A DNA stretch of 64,000 nt from the NCBI GenBank assembly GCA_022747635.1, contig JAKTNV010000002.1, positions 1,391,001-1,455,000 on the forward strand. Reading direction: 5' to 3'. Every line of letters starts with the position of its first letter. The first letter of the stretch is position 1. Under the pieces are notes generated by a model. That model saw nothing but the letters and a program-made list of their open reading frames with translations. It had not been told where the DNA came from and searched no databases. Below, piece after piece: positions 12,243-23,900 of this stretch. The position numbers and the translations under genes were made by a program. Source of the stretch: Hetaerina americana (taxonomy: Eukaryota > Arthropoda > Insecta > Odonata > Calopterygidae).

Positions 12243-13265
12243 ATGGCTACATCTAGGTCCCCTGTTGCCATGCTCGAAGGCACTGGCGAATGCGCGGCTT
12301 TAAGGGCCCGTATCGTCATGCTGGAGAAAATGGTGCGGGAGCTTCGATCGGAGATCGCCGGCCTGAGGGCTCCCCTCAGGAGAGATGGTGCTCAGGGTGG
12401 GAATACGAAAACCCGCCACGCCCATAGGGGTGCACGGATTCGTCCGAATGCTACACGTGGCTGGGCGATTAGAGACCTACCCCGTGTCCCATCTCTCAAC
12501 GAGGGAGTGTCTCACGTCCGTAGGTCGAACGATTGGAGGGTCGTTCTCGGGGCAAGGGGAAGGTTACGCTGCGGCGAGGATTGGAGTCTGCGGAGGCAGA
12601 TACCATCCCCGTCTCCAAAAGGTACCAGGTGCTGTCCCACCACCGTCAGCACCACCGTCCCTGCAGCCCCTACCCCTACTCCGAGGGCACTGCCTAGGGT
12701 AAGGCATCAGCGGTCGGGGAGGGAGGGAACCGTTATATTAGGCAGTTCCAATGTCCGGCGTATAATGAATCCGCTGCGCCGCGGAGTCCAACAGGAGGGA
12801 GGTGTTGGATTCTTGTCGTCCTGGTGTATACCAGGCGGCGGGGTACCCCAGGCGACGCTGGCGGTGAAGGCGGCCGTCAGTAATACGGGCTGCTCCAAGC
12901 TACGCATTGTGGCTCATGTCGGGACAAACGACGCCTCGGAACGTGGATCTGAAGAGATCCTGCGCTCCTTTAAGTGGATGCACTCGGAGGTGAAACGAGT
13001 CGAGGCAGAGTTGACGGTCCCAATTAAATTAAGTATATGTAGTATTGTGCCGCGTGTAGACCGCGGAAGGCTCGTTTGGAGCCGCATTGAGGGTTTAAAT
13101 CAGAGATTGCTGGGATTTTGCCGGGGAATCGGAGCGGACTTCGTTGATCTGAGGCCCGTCCTCTCATCGTGTCGGGTACCCCTTAATCGCTCCGGGGTCC
13201 ATTATACTGCCGAGGCATCGCAGTTGGTAGCGCGTAGGTTACACGAACACGTTTCGAGGGTTTAG
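12243..13265 (+). CDS. LINE ORF1 protein with SGNH-hydrolase-like domain
   Basis: An open frame of 340 codons. Residues about 17-45 form a short leucine-rich coiled coil (LRARIVMLEKMVRELRSEI). A basic, low-complexity linker follows. Residues about 160-340 match the SGNH/GDSL esterase fold found in CR1-type ORF1 proteins: block I is GSSN at 167-170, block III is GTND at 227-230, and the C-terminal histidine is in GVHYT with His at about 320. Two departures are visible: the usual GDS of block I is GSS, and the aspartate three residues before the histidine is serine. The domain may be catalytically weakened or may work with a Ser-His dyad. ORF1 proteins of this type are thought to bind or chaperone the LINE RNA. 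The first ATG follows a 5' UTR and has good initiation context (AGGATGG). Confidence 0.85.
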   Translation: MATSRSPVAMLEGTGECAALRARIVMLEKMVRELRSEIAGLRAPLRRDGAQGGNTKTRHAHRGARIRPNATRGWAIRDLPRVPSLNEGVSHVRRSNDWRVVLGARGRLRCGEDWSLRRQIPSPSPKGTRCCPTTVSTTVPAAPTPTPRALPRVRHQRSGREGTVILGSSNVRRIMNPLRRGVQQEGGVGFLSSWCIPGGGVPQATLAVKAAVSNTGCSKLRIVAHVGTNDASERGSEEILRSFKWMHSEVKRVEAELTVPIKLSICSIVPRVDRGRLVWSRIEGLNQRLLGFCRGIGADFVDLRPVLSSCRVPLNRSGVHYTAEASQLVARRLHEHVSRV

Positions 13266-13456
13266 CATAGCTGGTAGGCAAGAGCGTAGGTCATATATTG
13301 GGAAAAATAAAGTAAAACGCGCTTTTTGTCAATTCAGTTCAGGTTATGCCTCTCAAATCCATAAAAAAATGAACAAAAAAAACTTGCGTTAAAACAACAT
13401 ATAACCCACGTAAATTTAATAAAATTGGTGCCTCTAAATACATAACAGATAGCAAT

Positions 13457-14713
13457 GTGTGTGAATGTAATTATTTTGCCTCTGTTAACCACGAATCGTC
13501 TCAAAACAGTTTTGTTAGTGTTCATAAAACCGAAAAACAAAAAGTAATTGGCCAAATTAAAATTATAACATTAAACTGCCGTAGCATTAGAAACAAAATA
13601 TCGGATATTGAACATATTTTTGTCAGTACAAACGCAGACATAGTAGTTGGAACGGAAAGTTGGCTCACGGGAGATATAGCAAACAATGAGGTTTTTCCAA
13701 ACGGTTTCACAATTTACAGAATGGACAGACCAAATAGATTGGGTGGGGGAGTATTCATTGCAGTAAAGTCACATTTCAGTAGCAAACGATATGAATGCGA
13801 CGTAGATGACATAGAAAGCGTATGGTGCAACATTAAGGACTACAACGGCAGAAGCCTATACGTGTGTTCATTCTATAGACCCCCAGATTCTAACACAGAT
13901 GTCCTACACAAGCTCGACGAACAAATATCCACTCTCAGCAGAAGACATAACAACAGTATTATTATAATCGCTGGTGACACAAATCTACCGTCAATTGACT
14001 GGGACACGTACAGCGTAGGAAAATCTGCAAAAAACAGAGATTCATGCCAAGAACTCCTTCATATATTCACAAAACACTCCTTAGAACAAATTGTTAAATC
14101 ACCAACACGGGGCCAAAGCATACTAGACATCTTTGCGACTTCTATGCCCGAAATCATTACTGACATTGAAATAATAGACGGAATCAGTGACCACAAGGCT
14201 ATTCTTGTAGAGTTAAAAACTGAGTTCGTCAAAATAAACAAAGAAAAGCGTAAAATATACCTATACAACAAGGCAAATTTTAACGGACTAAGAGAATATT
14301 TAAAGATAAAAATACCAGAATACAAGACAAAAACACTGACAACAAATACAGAGAACACTTGGAATTATTTATTAAATATTTTACGCGAAGGAATGAAGAC
14401 GTACATCCCGTCCAAACTCAAATGCGACAGTAAGGAACCTAGATGGTACAACGGGGAAGTCAGATCGGCATTAAGAAGGCAAAGAAAGATACAGTCAAAT
14501 TTCAAAAAGAGTTTAAAAAGTGACTATATAGTTTATATGAATACATCCAAAGAGCAACTAAAAGAATGCCGCAGTAAAACGAAAAGTAGTATGCGAACAG
14601 CACTACACTCTTTTGAATCTAAAATGCTAAGCGAATATCTTGAGAAAATCCAAAGTCATTCTGGTCCTATGTTAGGGAAATACAGGGTAAACGTCCAACT
14701 GTTCATTCTTTGA
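13457..14713 (+). pseudogene. LINE ORF2, endonuclease part
   Basis: 418 codons carry an apurinic-type endonuclease with its motifs in order: TLNCRSIRNK (13567 on), GTESWLTG (Glu), FYRPPDS, AGDTNLPSIDW (Asp/Asn) and DGISDHKAIL (Asp-His). A basic linker follows with AREQLKE-like helices. The frame is lost between about 14660 and 14735, where two small indels separate it from the reverse transcriptase frame. The upstream boundary is the first ATG of the frame; the true translation start of ORF2 in such elements is often uncertain. Confidence 0.85.
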
Positions 14714-14744
14714 AGGCGGAAATGGAGAAATCATTACAGATAGC

Positions 14745-15863
14745 GTGAAAAAGGCAAATATTTTGAACCATATTTTCCAGAGCGTCTACAATAAAAACAC
14801 AAACGCACCAAACGATCCTCCACACCCACCCGGGGAACACATGAGCGATCTTACACTGACCAAGCAGGGAATAGTACATCTGCTCCGTGGTATCAAATCA
14901 CACAAGGCACCTGGCCCGGAAGAAATACCTGCTAGAATATTAAAGGAATTAGCTGAAGAAATTGCCCCGTTTTTACATATTGTTTTTCTAAAATCGATAG
15001 AAGAAGGCTCAGTTCCTCGCGACTGGAAGCTAGCCCATATAACTCCCATCTATAAAGGCGGCGATAGGGATAAACCAATCAATTGCCGACCCATTTCTTT
15101 AACATCGATCTCTTGTAAAATATTGGAACACATTATTGTGACTAACATTATGAGATTTCTTGATAGTAGGAAAATACTAATCCACAACCAGCACGGATTT
15201 AGGAAAAGCAGATCTTGCGAAACACAACTTGGTCTCTTCATTCACGATCTACTTAGATCGGGAGAAAACAACACACAAGTCGATGCAGTATTCCTGGATT
15301 TTAAAAAAGCCTTCGACAAAGTCCCACACAATGAACTGTTACATAAACCTAAATACTATGGAATCAATGAGAAAATAATTAATTGGATTAGAGACTTCTT
15401 GTCAAATCGCAAACAAATAGCAGTCATAGATGGGTTGTGCTCAACGGATAGAGATGTAAATTCGGGCGTCCCCCAGGGAAGTGTAATAGGGCCTCTTCTG
15501 TTCTTAATATACATTTATGACTTGAGCACACACGTTGGTAGCAATCTGAGGTTATTTGCTGACGACACGGTGGTGTACAGGGAAATAAGGAGCCAACTAG
15601 ATCGCGAGCTACTCTCTAGAGACTTAGACAATATCTCGGAATGGTGCAATAAATGGGGATTAACACTTAATATAGATAAATGCGCAGTTTTGAAATTTTG
15701 GAATAAAGGAAGCGAGGAACAGGATATAAACTACAAAATAGAGGGTTCAGTATTGACTACGGCCAATCAAGTTAAATATTTGGGGGTTGTTCTAACACCA
15801 CGCCTTTCATGGGGAGCACATATCAGGACAATATGCGGATCAGCTTTAAAGAAACAGCTTTAA
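14745..15863 (+). pseudogene. LINE ORF2, reverse transcriptase part
   Basis: The frame continues from GEIITDSVKKANIL and carries an intact reverse transcriptase: HKAPGPEEIPARIL, WKLAHITPIYKGGD, NCRPISLTSISCKILE, NQHGFRKSRSCETQL, VDAVFLDFKKAFDKVPHN, NSGVPQGSVIGPLLFLIY and the catalytic FADDTVVYRE at about 15555. It stops early because a 14-nt tandem duplication (AGCTTTAAAGAAAC at 15842-15855 and again at 15856-15869) shifts the frame. Downstream of the duplication the correct reading resumes in another frame. Confidence 0.9.
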
Positions 15864-16328
15864 AGAAACTTGGCTTCATAAAACGGGTGGCGGGGAAATT
15901 TAATGAGAAAGTTAAAGAGAGGTTTTATTTTGCTCTAGTTAGACCTCATTTGGCATATGCCGCAAGTATTTGGGATCCGTGGGAGAAAATTTGGCAAAAA
16001 GAATTAGATAAAGTCCAGAGAAAATCCGCTAGATTCGTTAAAAATTGTTATGATAAGAACACAAGTGTGACAGGTCTCTTAGGGGATTTAGGCTGGGAGC
16101 CACTTGAAGTGCGGAGAGAACAAGCGAGACTTAGACTTTTAGAAAGGTTCAGAAAAAAACGAGTTTAACTATGACACTGAAGGAATTATAATGGCCCCAC
16201 ACTACTTGGGTAGATCAGACCACAAAGATAAAATAAGGGAGATAGATTCCAGGACAGATAGGTACAAATACTCATTCTTTCCCCGAACAATCAGAAATCA
16301 TAATAGTAAGGAACCGAAGTCATTTTAG
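15857..16328 (+). pseudogene. LINE ORF2, C-terminal part
   Basis: Past the 14-nt duplication the frame encodes ALKKLGFIKRVAGKFN, ALVRPHLAYAASIWDPW and VQRKSARFVKNCYDKNTSVT, the thumb and C-terminal region typical of this LINE group. A run of A residues near 16152 carries another single-base shift. Beyond it GIIMAPHYLGRSDHKDKIRE and SFFPRTIRNHN lead to a TAG at 16326-16328. Confidence 0.85.
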
Positions 16329-16605
16329 AAATATTGAAAAGATTGAATTTACCAGTCGGAGCAAAGTAAAACACTGCAAAGCTGTTAGGTATACTTTCAG
16401 GTGCATGTGTATGTAAGATGTAGATTGAGTGTTTGCATGTGTGTGGGGTTTAAGTGTTCATGCTTGAATGTATGCCATGTTTTTTGTGTGGATATATGAT
16501 TTTGTGGTTATTGCATGCGGTTTTTTTTCTTTTCCAAATTACGGGTGGTGTCCTAACGCACGCCCTGGCGGCGGCTTGCGGGGTATTAAGTAGATGTAGA
16601 TGTAG

Positions 16606-17569
16606 AATTGAGTATGTTCTCGTACCAAGGGGCTCGCAATCGGCGCAGTAATACGGAAACCAACAGAATCACATACGCGAAGGAAATATTGGTAAAAAAA
16701 GGTCATGACAATGACAATGCAACAGTTTCAGAGTGTAAAAATCATTCGCCTTGACTGGGATGCGGATTAGCGGATGACTCCGTTAAAAGTTACTGTTGCG
16801 GCATCTCCCGCAGTTTCTTTGGAATATGACAATGACGCCCACTTGAAGACGCAAAGAAAATTATCAGTAAAGACTGTCATACGAATATTCATTATATTAT
16901 CTCATTCAAAAAAATAGCAAAACAAACGACTGGAGCAATAGCATAGCGAAGATATGACATTTTTACACATCTCTTTTTAGTAAAACTCGAGGATATGGCA
17001 ACAAACAAAATAGAAATAAACCAAATCAAACGCGGAACAGAAGAATATTGTAGTTTGTAATATATTTATTCCTAGTCAAAGAATAAAACGATTGCAAAAC
17101 CCCAAAAGATACGCAACATACAACTAACCAGGGCACCAACAAGTATATGCAAGGAATGCTAATGGGAAAATATTGAACACATTATAGCACAAGATGCTAA
17201 GAAAAAGTATTGAATTTCGGGAGAATAAAATAAGAAAATGACGACTAAAAGACAGTGCGAATTTCATATTTCGAAATTTCGACTCGTGCGAATTAAAGAG
17301 ATTATAAAGAAGCCGCAAACAGTGGTGAGACAAGCACTCAGACAATCACGGGATAGTTTCATTTTGTACGCGACGCAAAAAGAAGGAAATCTGTGGCTTA
17401 AAAACCAATGTAAACAAAGAAAATAAATGAAAGGTACGGCATACCGAGCAATCCAAGAAAATATACGTAGCAAGCATTACAGTCAACTTTTATTCAACGT
17501 TGATAAAAAATAAATCAATTAAATAGCACATGTAGCAAAATATGTTGATAGATTGACACTAGAAGAATT
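16606..17569. other. No gene recognised
   Basis: AT-rich spacer. Overlapping short frames on both strands near 17124-17473 have no recognisable domain. Confidence 0.3.
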
Positions 17570-18345
17570 GCAACAATCATTGATTGAATCAACTTATCGC
17601 AAACCATCTAAATTAAATGGAATAAACAAGATCCGAGATGAAATAAGGCCCCTCTCCTTTTACATCAGCAGATGGACATGTCATGAACCAACCACTGTGG
17701 AAATAATCCAACCGATTATTGGATTACAACGCTTATGTTCGATAAATAAGGTCGGTACATTTACGGTTGAACTTTCTAAAATCAAACCTAAAATATCTAT
17801 ACTTCCCCTTTCCATCTCTCCCTTAATATTCTCTAATTATCCTTTCCTCAACATTGTTCAAACATTCCAAGTTCCTATTCTGACTAATTCGGCCTTCTTC
17901 ATCTGCATATTCTGTCCTGCTACTTTCGGGTTTCCCTTGCAAGGGTTTCGTGGAATGACGACCGTGGAATCCTTGCCTCCCCCGCTGCCGGGCAGGACAC
18001 ACGGCCGATTGGGCCGAGTCCCGTAGTTGCCAGGACTCATATTCCCTATAGTGTCCATCATTATATTCTTGGGAATGATAATTGAGGTGGTTTCTCGATG
18101 CCTCCCTCAATAGTGTTTTTTTACGTGACACCACTCAATGGCGTCGCCCTCTGGGATCAGACGCCTTTGCAGCCGCCTCACTGAGGAACACACGCTGCGT
18201 TGACTACCTTTCGTCTGGCTCCTAACCTTCGACCAATCTGGAATGGGTGACCTTACAAGGAGAAATTATTACTACTCCCGATAGCACAGCTCTAGGGGTC
18301 ATCGGAACGCACAAGCCGTTACACTAACTCAAGGTTGTAGTCAAT
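17570..18345 (-). pseudogene. RTE-type LINE 5' fragment
   Basis: On the minus strand, near 17885-17864, the peptide RIGTWNV is the start of the RTE endonuclease domain. It continues, with stops and frame changes, as LENIKGEMERG and DILG, characteristic of RTE elements. Upstream on the minus strand, 18345-18060 is a GC-richer leader with segments such as GCGTCTGATCCCAGAGGGCG, which I take as the element's 5' UTR. Reverse transcriptase is absent, so this is a 3'-deleted or broken copy. Confidence 0.7.
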
Positions 18346-19214
18346 GGGATGGCGTTATTTTATGAATGTTTATTAACGAACAACAAAAATTATAGTGATA
18401 TATGGAATGAAGTAGAAATAAACTAACTATAATTAAGCCTCTACTTAGTAATTTTATAAATTAGTGAACACATTTCCGGGAAAGCTAACAAGTGATTAAT
18501 AACAATTGTATTTTATAGACTAACTTTGTATGCATATAAAGTGAATGCATGGTTCTAAAACAAAATACCCGATTATGGCTATAAAAATAATCAGCAATAA
18601 GCGAGTATTTTCTGAATGTTTGCATTATTTACGGCAGCTACGCACACAAAAAATTAAAACCATTATATTTAAAGACGCTGGAAATGGTGTATCCATGATG
18701 AATACAATCATTCAATGACTTAAAAAGAAGTAATTTATTCAAAATTACTTCTAAACATAACATAATGCATTTCAGATAATAAAAAAGCTGAAAATGTCAA
18801 GCAACACGCGAGTTGATGTAAAAAATCATATAAATACGCTTCATGACACGTCATATTTTTGAAATTTCAGGAAGAGGCATGTTTAACGGAAAAAATAGAG
18901 CAATTGTAGGAATTACGATTAAGGCACTGTAAGAGTTGAAATCATAACTCATTATTGTTCTGAGTAGCATGAAGATGTCGAAGTAAGTTATACTATCCTA
19001 GTTGGAATTTCAAACCGCGTGCTCGGCAGCTACAGTTAGGAAAAACGGGAAGAGAAGGGAAAGTGGTGCCGCCAAGGAAGAATGAAGAAAATCCAATGCC
19101 TTCAGCGATTCTTAAACGGAGACATTTTTAAGAAACAGACCAAGAAGTGTGTAAGAAACCTTGACGAATGGAATGTGAACTCTCTAAGAAATGCCATAGT
19201 AACGAGTCCATCAG
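18346..19214. other. No gene recognised
   Basis: AT-rich sequence without a supported gene or repeat. Confidence 0.3.
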
Positions 19215-19505
19215 ATATGAGCTATTCATCGTACTGGCTTCCCACCCAGAGGGCCCGGGTTCAAATCCCGGCGGTGTTGAATATTTTCAGTGGCATCTCG
19301 ATCTCTACTTGAGATGCTTTGTGGAGGGCACTTTGAGTGAGTACGCCGTCCGTCGGATGGGACGTTAAGCTGCAGACCCCTTGGCGCCTTTCGTAAAGAG
19401 TAGGCTAATGCCGACGCTGGGTTTCTCTCCACCCTTCATCCTTTCCTGTCCATCCCCTATGGCGCAAATGATCTCGGCTGGCGGTCGCCTCCCCTAAATA
19501 CTACT
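19215..19505 (+). mobile_element. tRNA-derived SINE with (ACT)n tail
   Basis: A polymerase III B box is visible as GGTTCAAATCCC near 19258. A body follows with CTCGATCTCTACTTGAGAT and the motif CGTCGGATGGGACGTTAAGC, which recurs in many invertebrate SINE-like sequences. The 3' end is a short ACT-repeat tail (ACTACTACTACT). No protein frame is supported. The A box is not clear. Confidence 0.65.
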
Positions 19506-20870
19506 ACTACTCCCTAAGGGCCATTCCACATGACCGACCTTTCCAATTACTCGAGCGATCGAAGTTCAAGTTCTTTAAAACTTGTTATCTTCATTGAATC
19601 ACAGTCGTCATCACCTTTGCTTTGTCGATGGACCGGGTCGTGTGTCTTAATAAAATAGATACTAAAATATCTATCTAATAAATCTATAGTGAAATTACCA
19701 AGCTATTGCCATTCATTGCCAGAGGGAGTGGATAAATGAAAATGATCACACCCTCGAAATAGTAAACAATCTTCCCCCAAAGTTCAAAGAGATAACAGAC
19801 GTAAAATCAATTCACACTATTTGTTTCATCAAGAAGATTGGCGCATCTTTATTCCATTACCCCTAATCCAGGGCCTTCCTGCAAAGCGTCAAATCAAACC
19901 GACGTCAGGAGGCGGGCGTCACTTCGGCAACCTAACTCCAATTCCCTCATTCCTCAGTTTATTTTTTAGACCGCGGAGGCTTCCAGATGACCCTTCGCAA
20001 AGATCACGGCAAATAAAACGCTGGCCGAACGATTAAAGTGTCTCGGTATTATTATTTGCCAGTGAGTTAAAATTAACATCCCCTCGTCAGGCGGCTATTC
20101 CCTTCATTTCGCTTTCTCTTAAACTAGCATCGAAACCGTAAAATTTGTCCGGGAAAGGCCCTTTAATCCGACAGCATTATTATTATGATTTTAACACTCG
20201 AGTCCCTCACGGCTTCCGACATATTTCTTGAAATACACTTCTTGCATGACCGATCGCCTTCCTCATTTCATCACTTCCTTAAGCCAATAAAAGGGTATCC
20301 CATGCAATTCCTCTCCTTTTCGTATCCAGAATCAAAGTAAAAAACCGTTCTAAAATGCGTCTCGCGGCAAGCTCTCCTTCATTCTACTTTCCCAGTTACC
20401 TCGGAATCTCACTCTTTCTCTCTCTTGAATTCCTCGCTTGCACTTCAATTTAAAATTCTTCGTCTCTATCTACTTCCTCCTCCTTTTCCTTTGTTATTAT
20501 TTCCGTCCTTCTTCAAATCGACATTTCAAAGTTCTCCAACATGCGCTCATTCTCCATACTTCCGTTACAATCAATGCACCCGCCTTGCGCAATGCCACTT
20601 TACCGGCAAAGACAAGATGGGCACCATAATTACACAAACTTGAAATTCTTAACTCCTTTTTCAAAATTATACTGCTTTTTAATTATTTTCCCCCAATGTC
20701 CTTCAGGCTAAATGTTCCCTAATAATATTCCCAATAAGTGTGAACTCTGTTATCTGTTCTGATTTATGCTAACTAACTTCATCTATCCATCATATGCTCG
20801 CCTTTAAAAGCATTCGATGATTAGACGCAGGATTGAACGGCTACGAATTGAAAGCATTGGGGTGTTAAGG
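19506..20870. other. No gene recognised
   Basis: Mixed-composition spacer. No exon with splice signals or domain content was identified. Confidence 0.3.
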
Positions 20871-20879
20871 TGAATAGTT

Positions 20880-20926
20880 GTTATTATTATTACTATTGTC
20901 ATTACCATTATTATAATTATTACAAT
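20880..20926 (+). repeat. Imperfect ATT-type microsatellite
   Basis: Trinucleotide-like runs of TTATTATTATTACTATT and ATTATTATAATTATTAC. Simple-sequence repeat only. Confidence 0.8.
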
Positions 20927-21907
20927 AAGATTTGAGTTAATTTTGGATGCACGTCGATTAGACATCTATGTATTTCTTAGCCTCTCCTAATAAAACAACA
21001 TGACACCCCACGCCATTAAAAATCAATCAAGGTGATATTACTCTTGAAAAAAGCAGTGTCAGGTGATGAAACTCGTTTTACGTACCATTGAAACCTTTTT
21101 CGTGGACAATTTTCGCAGAAAAAAACGATCAAATTTCGCTGCATGCATGCAAAACTCGTAAATCTGGATTGCAAGTTCGCCAATATGGATCAAGGATTAA
21201 TCACAAGGGTCATTAGGGTGACAAGCAAGCTTTAGGCCAGACGGCTTAATCAGTTTTAGTGCTCAGTGTCAGGTCTCCAATGAAATCTATTCAGATACGC
21301 AGTAAGGAGTTTCGCGTTAGTCGCAAGGAGTAGCTTGGATCTCACTTTTGAATCCGCGTCCAGCATTTTTGGGAACTAATTTCTAAATTGAAAAGTGTAT
21401 ATGGAGAAAAGCTGTCCGTTTTGTGAAAAATCCTATTGGTAAAAAACCGAAATCTTCATACCATTGCTTGGAATTCCTGGTTTGGGAGTCAACTGGAAGC
21501 AAGGATCACTGATTGGATGCACGACTTAAAACTACTGAATGAATACAAATCGTGTGAGTATAATGCTGACACAGAGAGAATATTACTCTCATTGTATTGC
21601 ATTGGAAGGAGGGAATAAAACGAGAAGTTGGAGGAAATTGATTGTGAACAGACCGCAGCAAGAAATCATTTATCCTTCGCACAATTTGCGGCATAAATAG
21701 ACAAAACAACGATTGACGGCAATTCTAACTGCCCATAAATGAAATGATACGGAATACCAACAGTCACATAAGGGGCTCGTGACCTATCTCCTCCCATCAC
21801 TCATTTCCTAGTGGGGGGGACTTGCCGTATAAGACGTTGACGTGATTCCCATTTGTGTTCACCACACTCGCTGCTTTGGTATTTATTTACATTGTAAAAT
21901 TACCTCA
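20927..21907. other. No gene recognised
   Basis: No supported gene or repeat in this AT-rich spacer. Confidence 0.3.
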
Positions 21908-22365
21908 TAGCTTCAGGTTTAAACTTGTGGAAACTTTCAATATTGGAGAGAAATTGAAATGTAATGAAATAATTGACTTTGTAATTCCACACACTTTATT
22001 TAAAAACACGACCCAGGTTTCGACGTTGAACGTCATCACACCTGATGATGACGTTCAACGTCGAAACCTGGGTCGTGTTTTTAAATAAAGTGTGTGGAAT
22101 TACAAAGTCAATTATTTCATTACATTTCAATATGTTATGCAAATTCCACAAAGTTACGCCTGAGACGACAAATTTTGGAGAGAAATGATATTTAAAACTC
22201 GTGATTACCACTATACTATTTTTAATCATAAGAATCGGGTATCGATACTTTGTGTCATCTTCAGGTGAAGATCTGATGGCACAAAGTGTCGAAACCGGGC
22301 TCTTATGAACAAAAATAGTATCGTGGAAATCACAAGTGTCAAATATCATGTCTCTCCAATTGTAA
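21908..22365. mobile_element. Hairpin element E, split by element D
   Basis: The family tail lies on the left in reverse complement (GCTTCAGGTTTAAACTTGTGG at 21910-21930). The palindrome resumes after the inserted element D at 22175 and closes at about 22361: TTGGAGAGAAATGATATTT on the left pairs with AAATATCATGTCTCTCCAA on the right. The minus-strand core is CACCTGAAGA, T, helix GACAC/GTATC, then GATACC; the plus arm holds GTGTCGAAACCGGG. Element D sits inside it, flanked by a duplicated 12-mer. Confidence 0.75.
21955..22174 (+). mobile_element. Hairpin element D, nested in E, 12-bp TSD
   Basis: A 220-bp foldback element starting TGAAATGTAATGAAATAATT and ending with the family tail AAGTTACGCCTGAGAC plus AAATTT. 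It is flanked by exact 12-bp direct repeats TTGGAGAGAAAT at 21943-21954 and 22175-22186. The arms are nearly perfect over about 80 bp. The core on + is ACAC (22038-22041), CTGATGA (22042-22048), T, helix GACGT/ACGTC with loop TCA, GAAACC-TG-GGT, C (22074), GTGT (22075-22078). ACAC and GTGT can form helix I of a type I hammerhead. Confidence 0.9.
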
Positions 22366-23199
22366 ATTAAAATCAGAATTAATCAATAAATCACTGACAA
22401 AGACCCCCTCGGATAATGTTTAAATTAGAACGATTAAAAAATTCAGAACGGCGTTTCTTGTTTTCACTCACTTTGGAGTGATTTGTTTTGTTAAAAAAAT
22501 ATCAATTGAATTGTTTACAGCTAAAGAAGACAAAGACGCATAAAAAAATTACATCACAATGGTAGGAGGCGTCAGGAATCAAAAAGGGCTTGTGACTAGA
22601 AATAATACTTCACGGAGACGGCTATACTATATTTTTCTTCAGCTGCGTTCAAGAAGTCAGAAGAGAATAAAATCCATTCGCGACCAATCATTTAATCTTA
22701 ATTTACATAGTAATGCACTGAGCATAATGCGCTGATACCGTGAATGGCATGTGTTATTACATGGCGCACAGCAGAATATTTGGATGTATTTGATTTTCAT
22801 TGTATTTCGACTTTTCGCTCAACTCGCTATCTGAATCTTAAAGATTCATAACGAAATGCACAACAAATCTGAATTATCTTTCCCAGAACGAACATTCACG
22901 TTAATCAATTAGCACAATCAACCTTCGGGTGAGGGCATCAAATAAAAAATAACGTTTAATGTTTTTTAATAATCAATGACAAATTATAATTCCCTCAATT
23001 TATGTAGGCACAAGAATATTTAAAGAAACATACAATTCTTTTGGTGTGAGGAGAGACCGTAATATATTCCTTTTCAACTGCTCAAAAGTATTCTCATAAA
23101 ATATTTCCACGCTTTAAACCTACGCGACCATCCTCTCTCATCTAGGAGCTCAAATTATTGTTCCGGCCTGCGCTCTTACGCGACGCCATTACGAAACCG
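22366..23199. other. No gene recognised
   Basis: AT-rich spacer without recognisable features. Confidence 0.3.
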
Positions 23200-23900
23200 C
23201 TCCAAGGGTGTACCCCTGCCTCGTGATACCCTTCCAAGGTGACCCTTATTTCCGTGTTCGATGCCTTAAGAAAAGAAAAACCAAACCTTATCCTCGCCTC
23301 TCATCAGTGAGGAAGCGACTTTTACGGGGGAGTGGTTCCCTTTTCTTTCCTTCCCGCCAACCCCCCTCCGCACCCTCCCTGCCCCCCCCCGTCAGGCCCG
23401 CATTACGGCCCCGTCACGTGACCAGGATTCGAGAGACGCCCGCGGTTCGGAGTCCACGGCTCGCCCCCTCGCGTGTCGCTTGTCAACTCTCCCGGTAGCT
23501 GCGGAATGAGGGGTTTAGGATTTGGAGAGGGTCGGGCGGAGAGGGAAACCGAAGGGGGAGGGACTTCGCCGAGGGTAAAGGAAGGGTTTTGGGGGAAGGG
23601 AGCGTGCAGAAGACTACTGAAGATTCAGCGGCCTCACGCGAGTGGCGCAGTGTCGCCATATCTGTGCACGAGATCTTAGGGGGGGGGGGGGGGGGAGGCC
23701 CCTTTTTTTGCTTTTTAATACTATTTTTATAAAGGCCCCTTCTTCGCATTCCCTGAACATGACTTTCGCCATCCCTCCCACCCCTCGCTCCCTTCCCCCT
23801 CATTCATAGCTATCCCTCCAAGGAAACCGCCGTGTCTAGTCGCGTGAGCGACACGAGGCTCCCCCCCCCCTCCCTCCCACCCCCACGATGCATTCGCCAG
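23200..23900. promoter_or_regulatory. CpG-rich tract with E-box palindrome, possible promoter
   Basis: A GC- and CpG-rich island in an AT-rich region. It contains the perfect palindrome GTCACGTGAC (23413-23422), the CLEAR-type E box bound by bHLH-Zip factors, plus a run of 17 G (23679-23695) and C-rich stretches near 23370 and 23860. Frames here are low-complexity. It might be the promoter and first non-coding exon of an unseen gene; no initiator exon could be defined. Confidence 0.35.

Larger units (their letters stand above)
11796..16605 (+). mobile_element. Near full-length CR1-like LINE
   Basis: A 5' UTR of about 440 bases, ORF1 (12243-13265), a spacer, ORF2 (13457-16328 with several indels) and a 3' UTR ending in the microsatellite-like TAGATGTAGATGTAG at 16591-16605. 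An esterase-type ORF1, an APE endonuclease plus reverse transcriptase in ORF2 and a short simple-repeat tail fit the CR1/L2/jockey group. I found no target-site duplication; the 5' boundary is placed where homology to the neighbouring minus-strand LINE stops. It is probably a recent insertion, because ORF1 is open and ORF2 has only a handful of lesions. Confidence 0.85.

Noticed and set aside
12385..12702. Second open frame inside LINE ORF1
   Set aside because: It overlaps ORF1 in another frame and has no domain; ORF1 carries the coiled coil and SGNH motifs.
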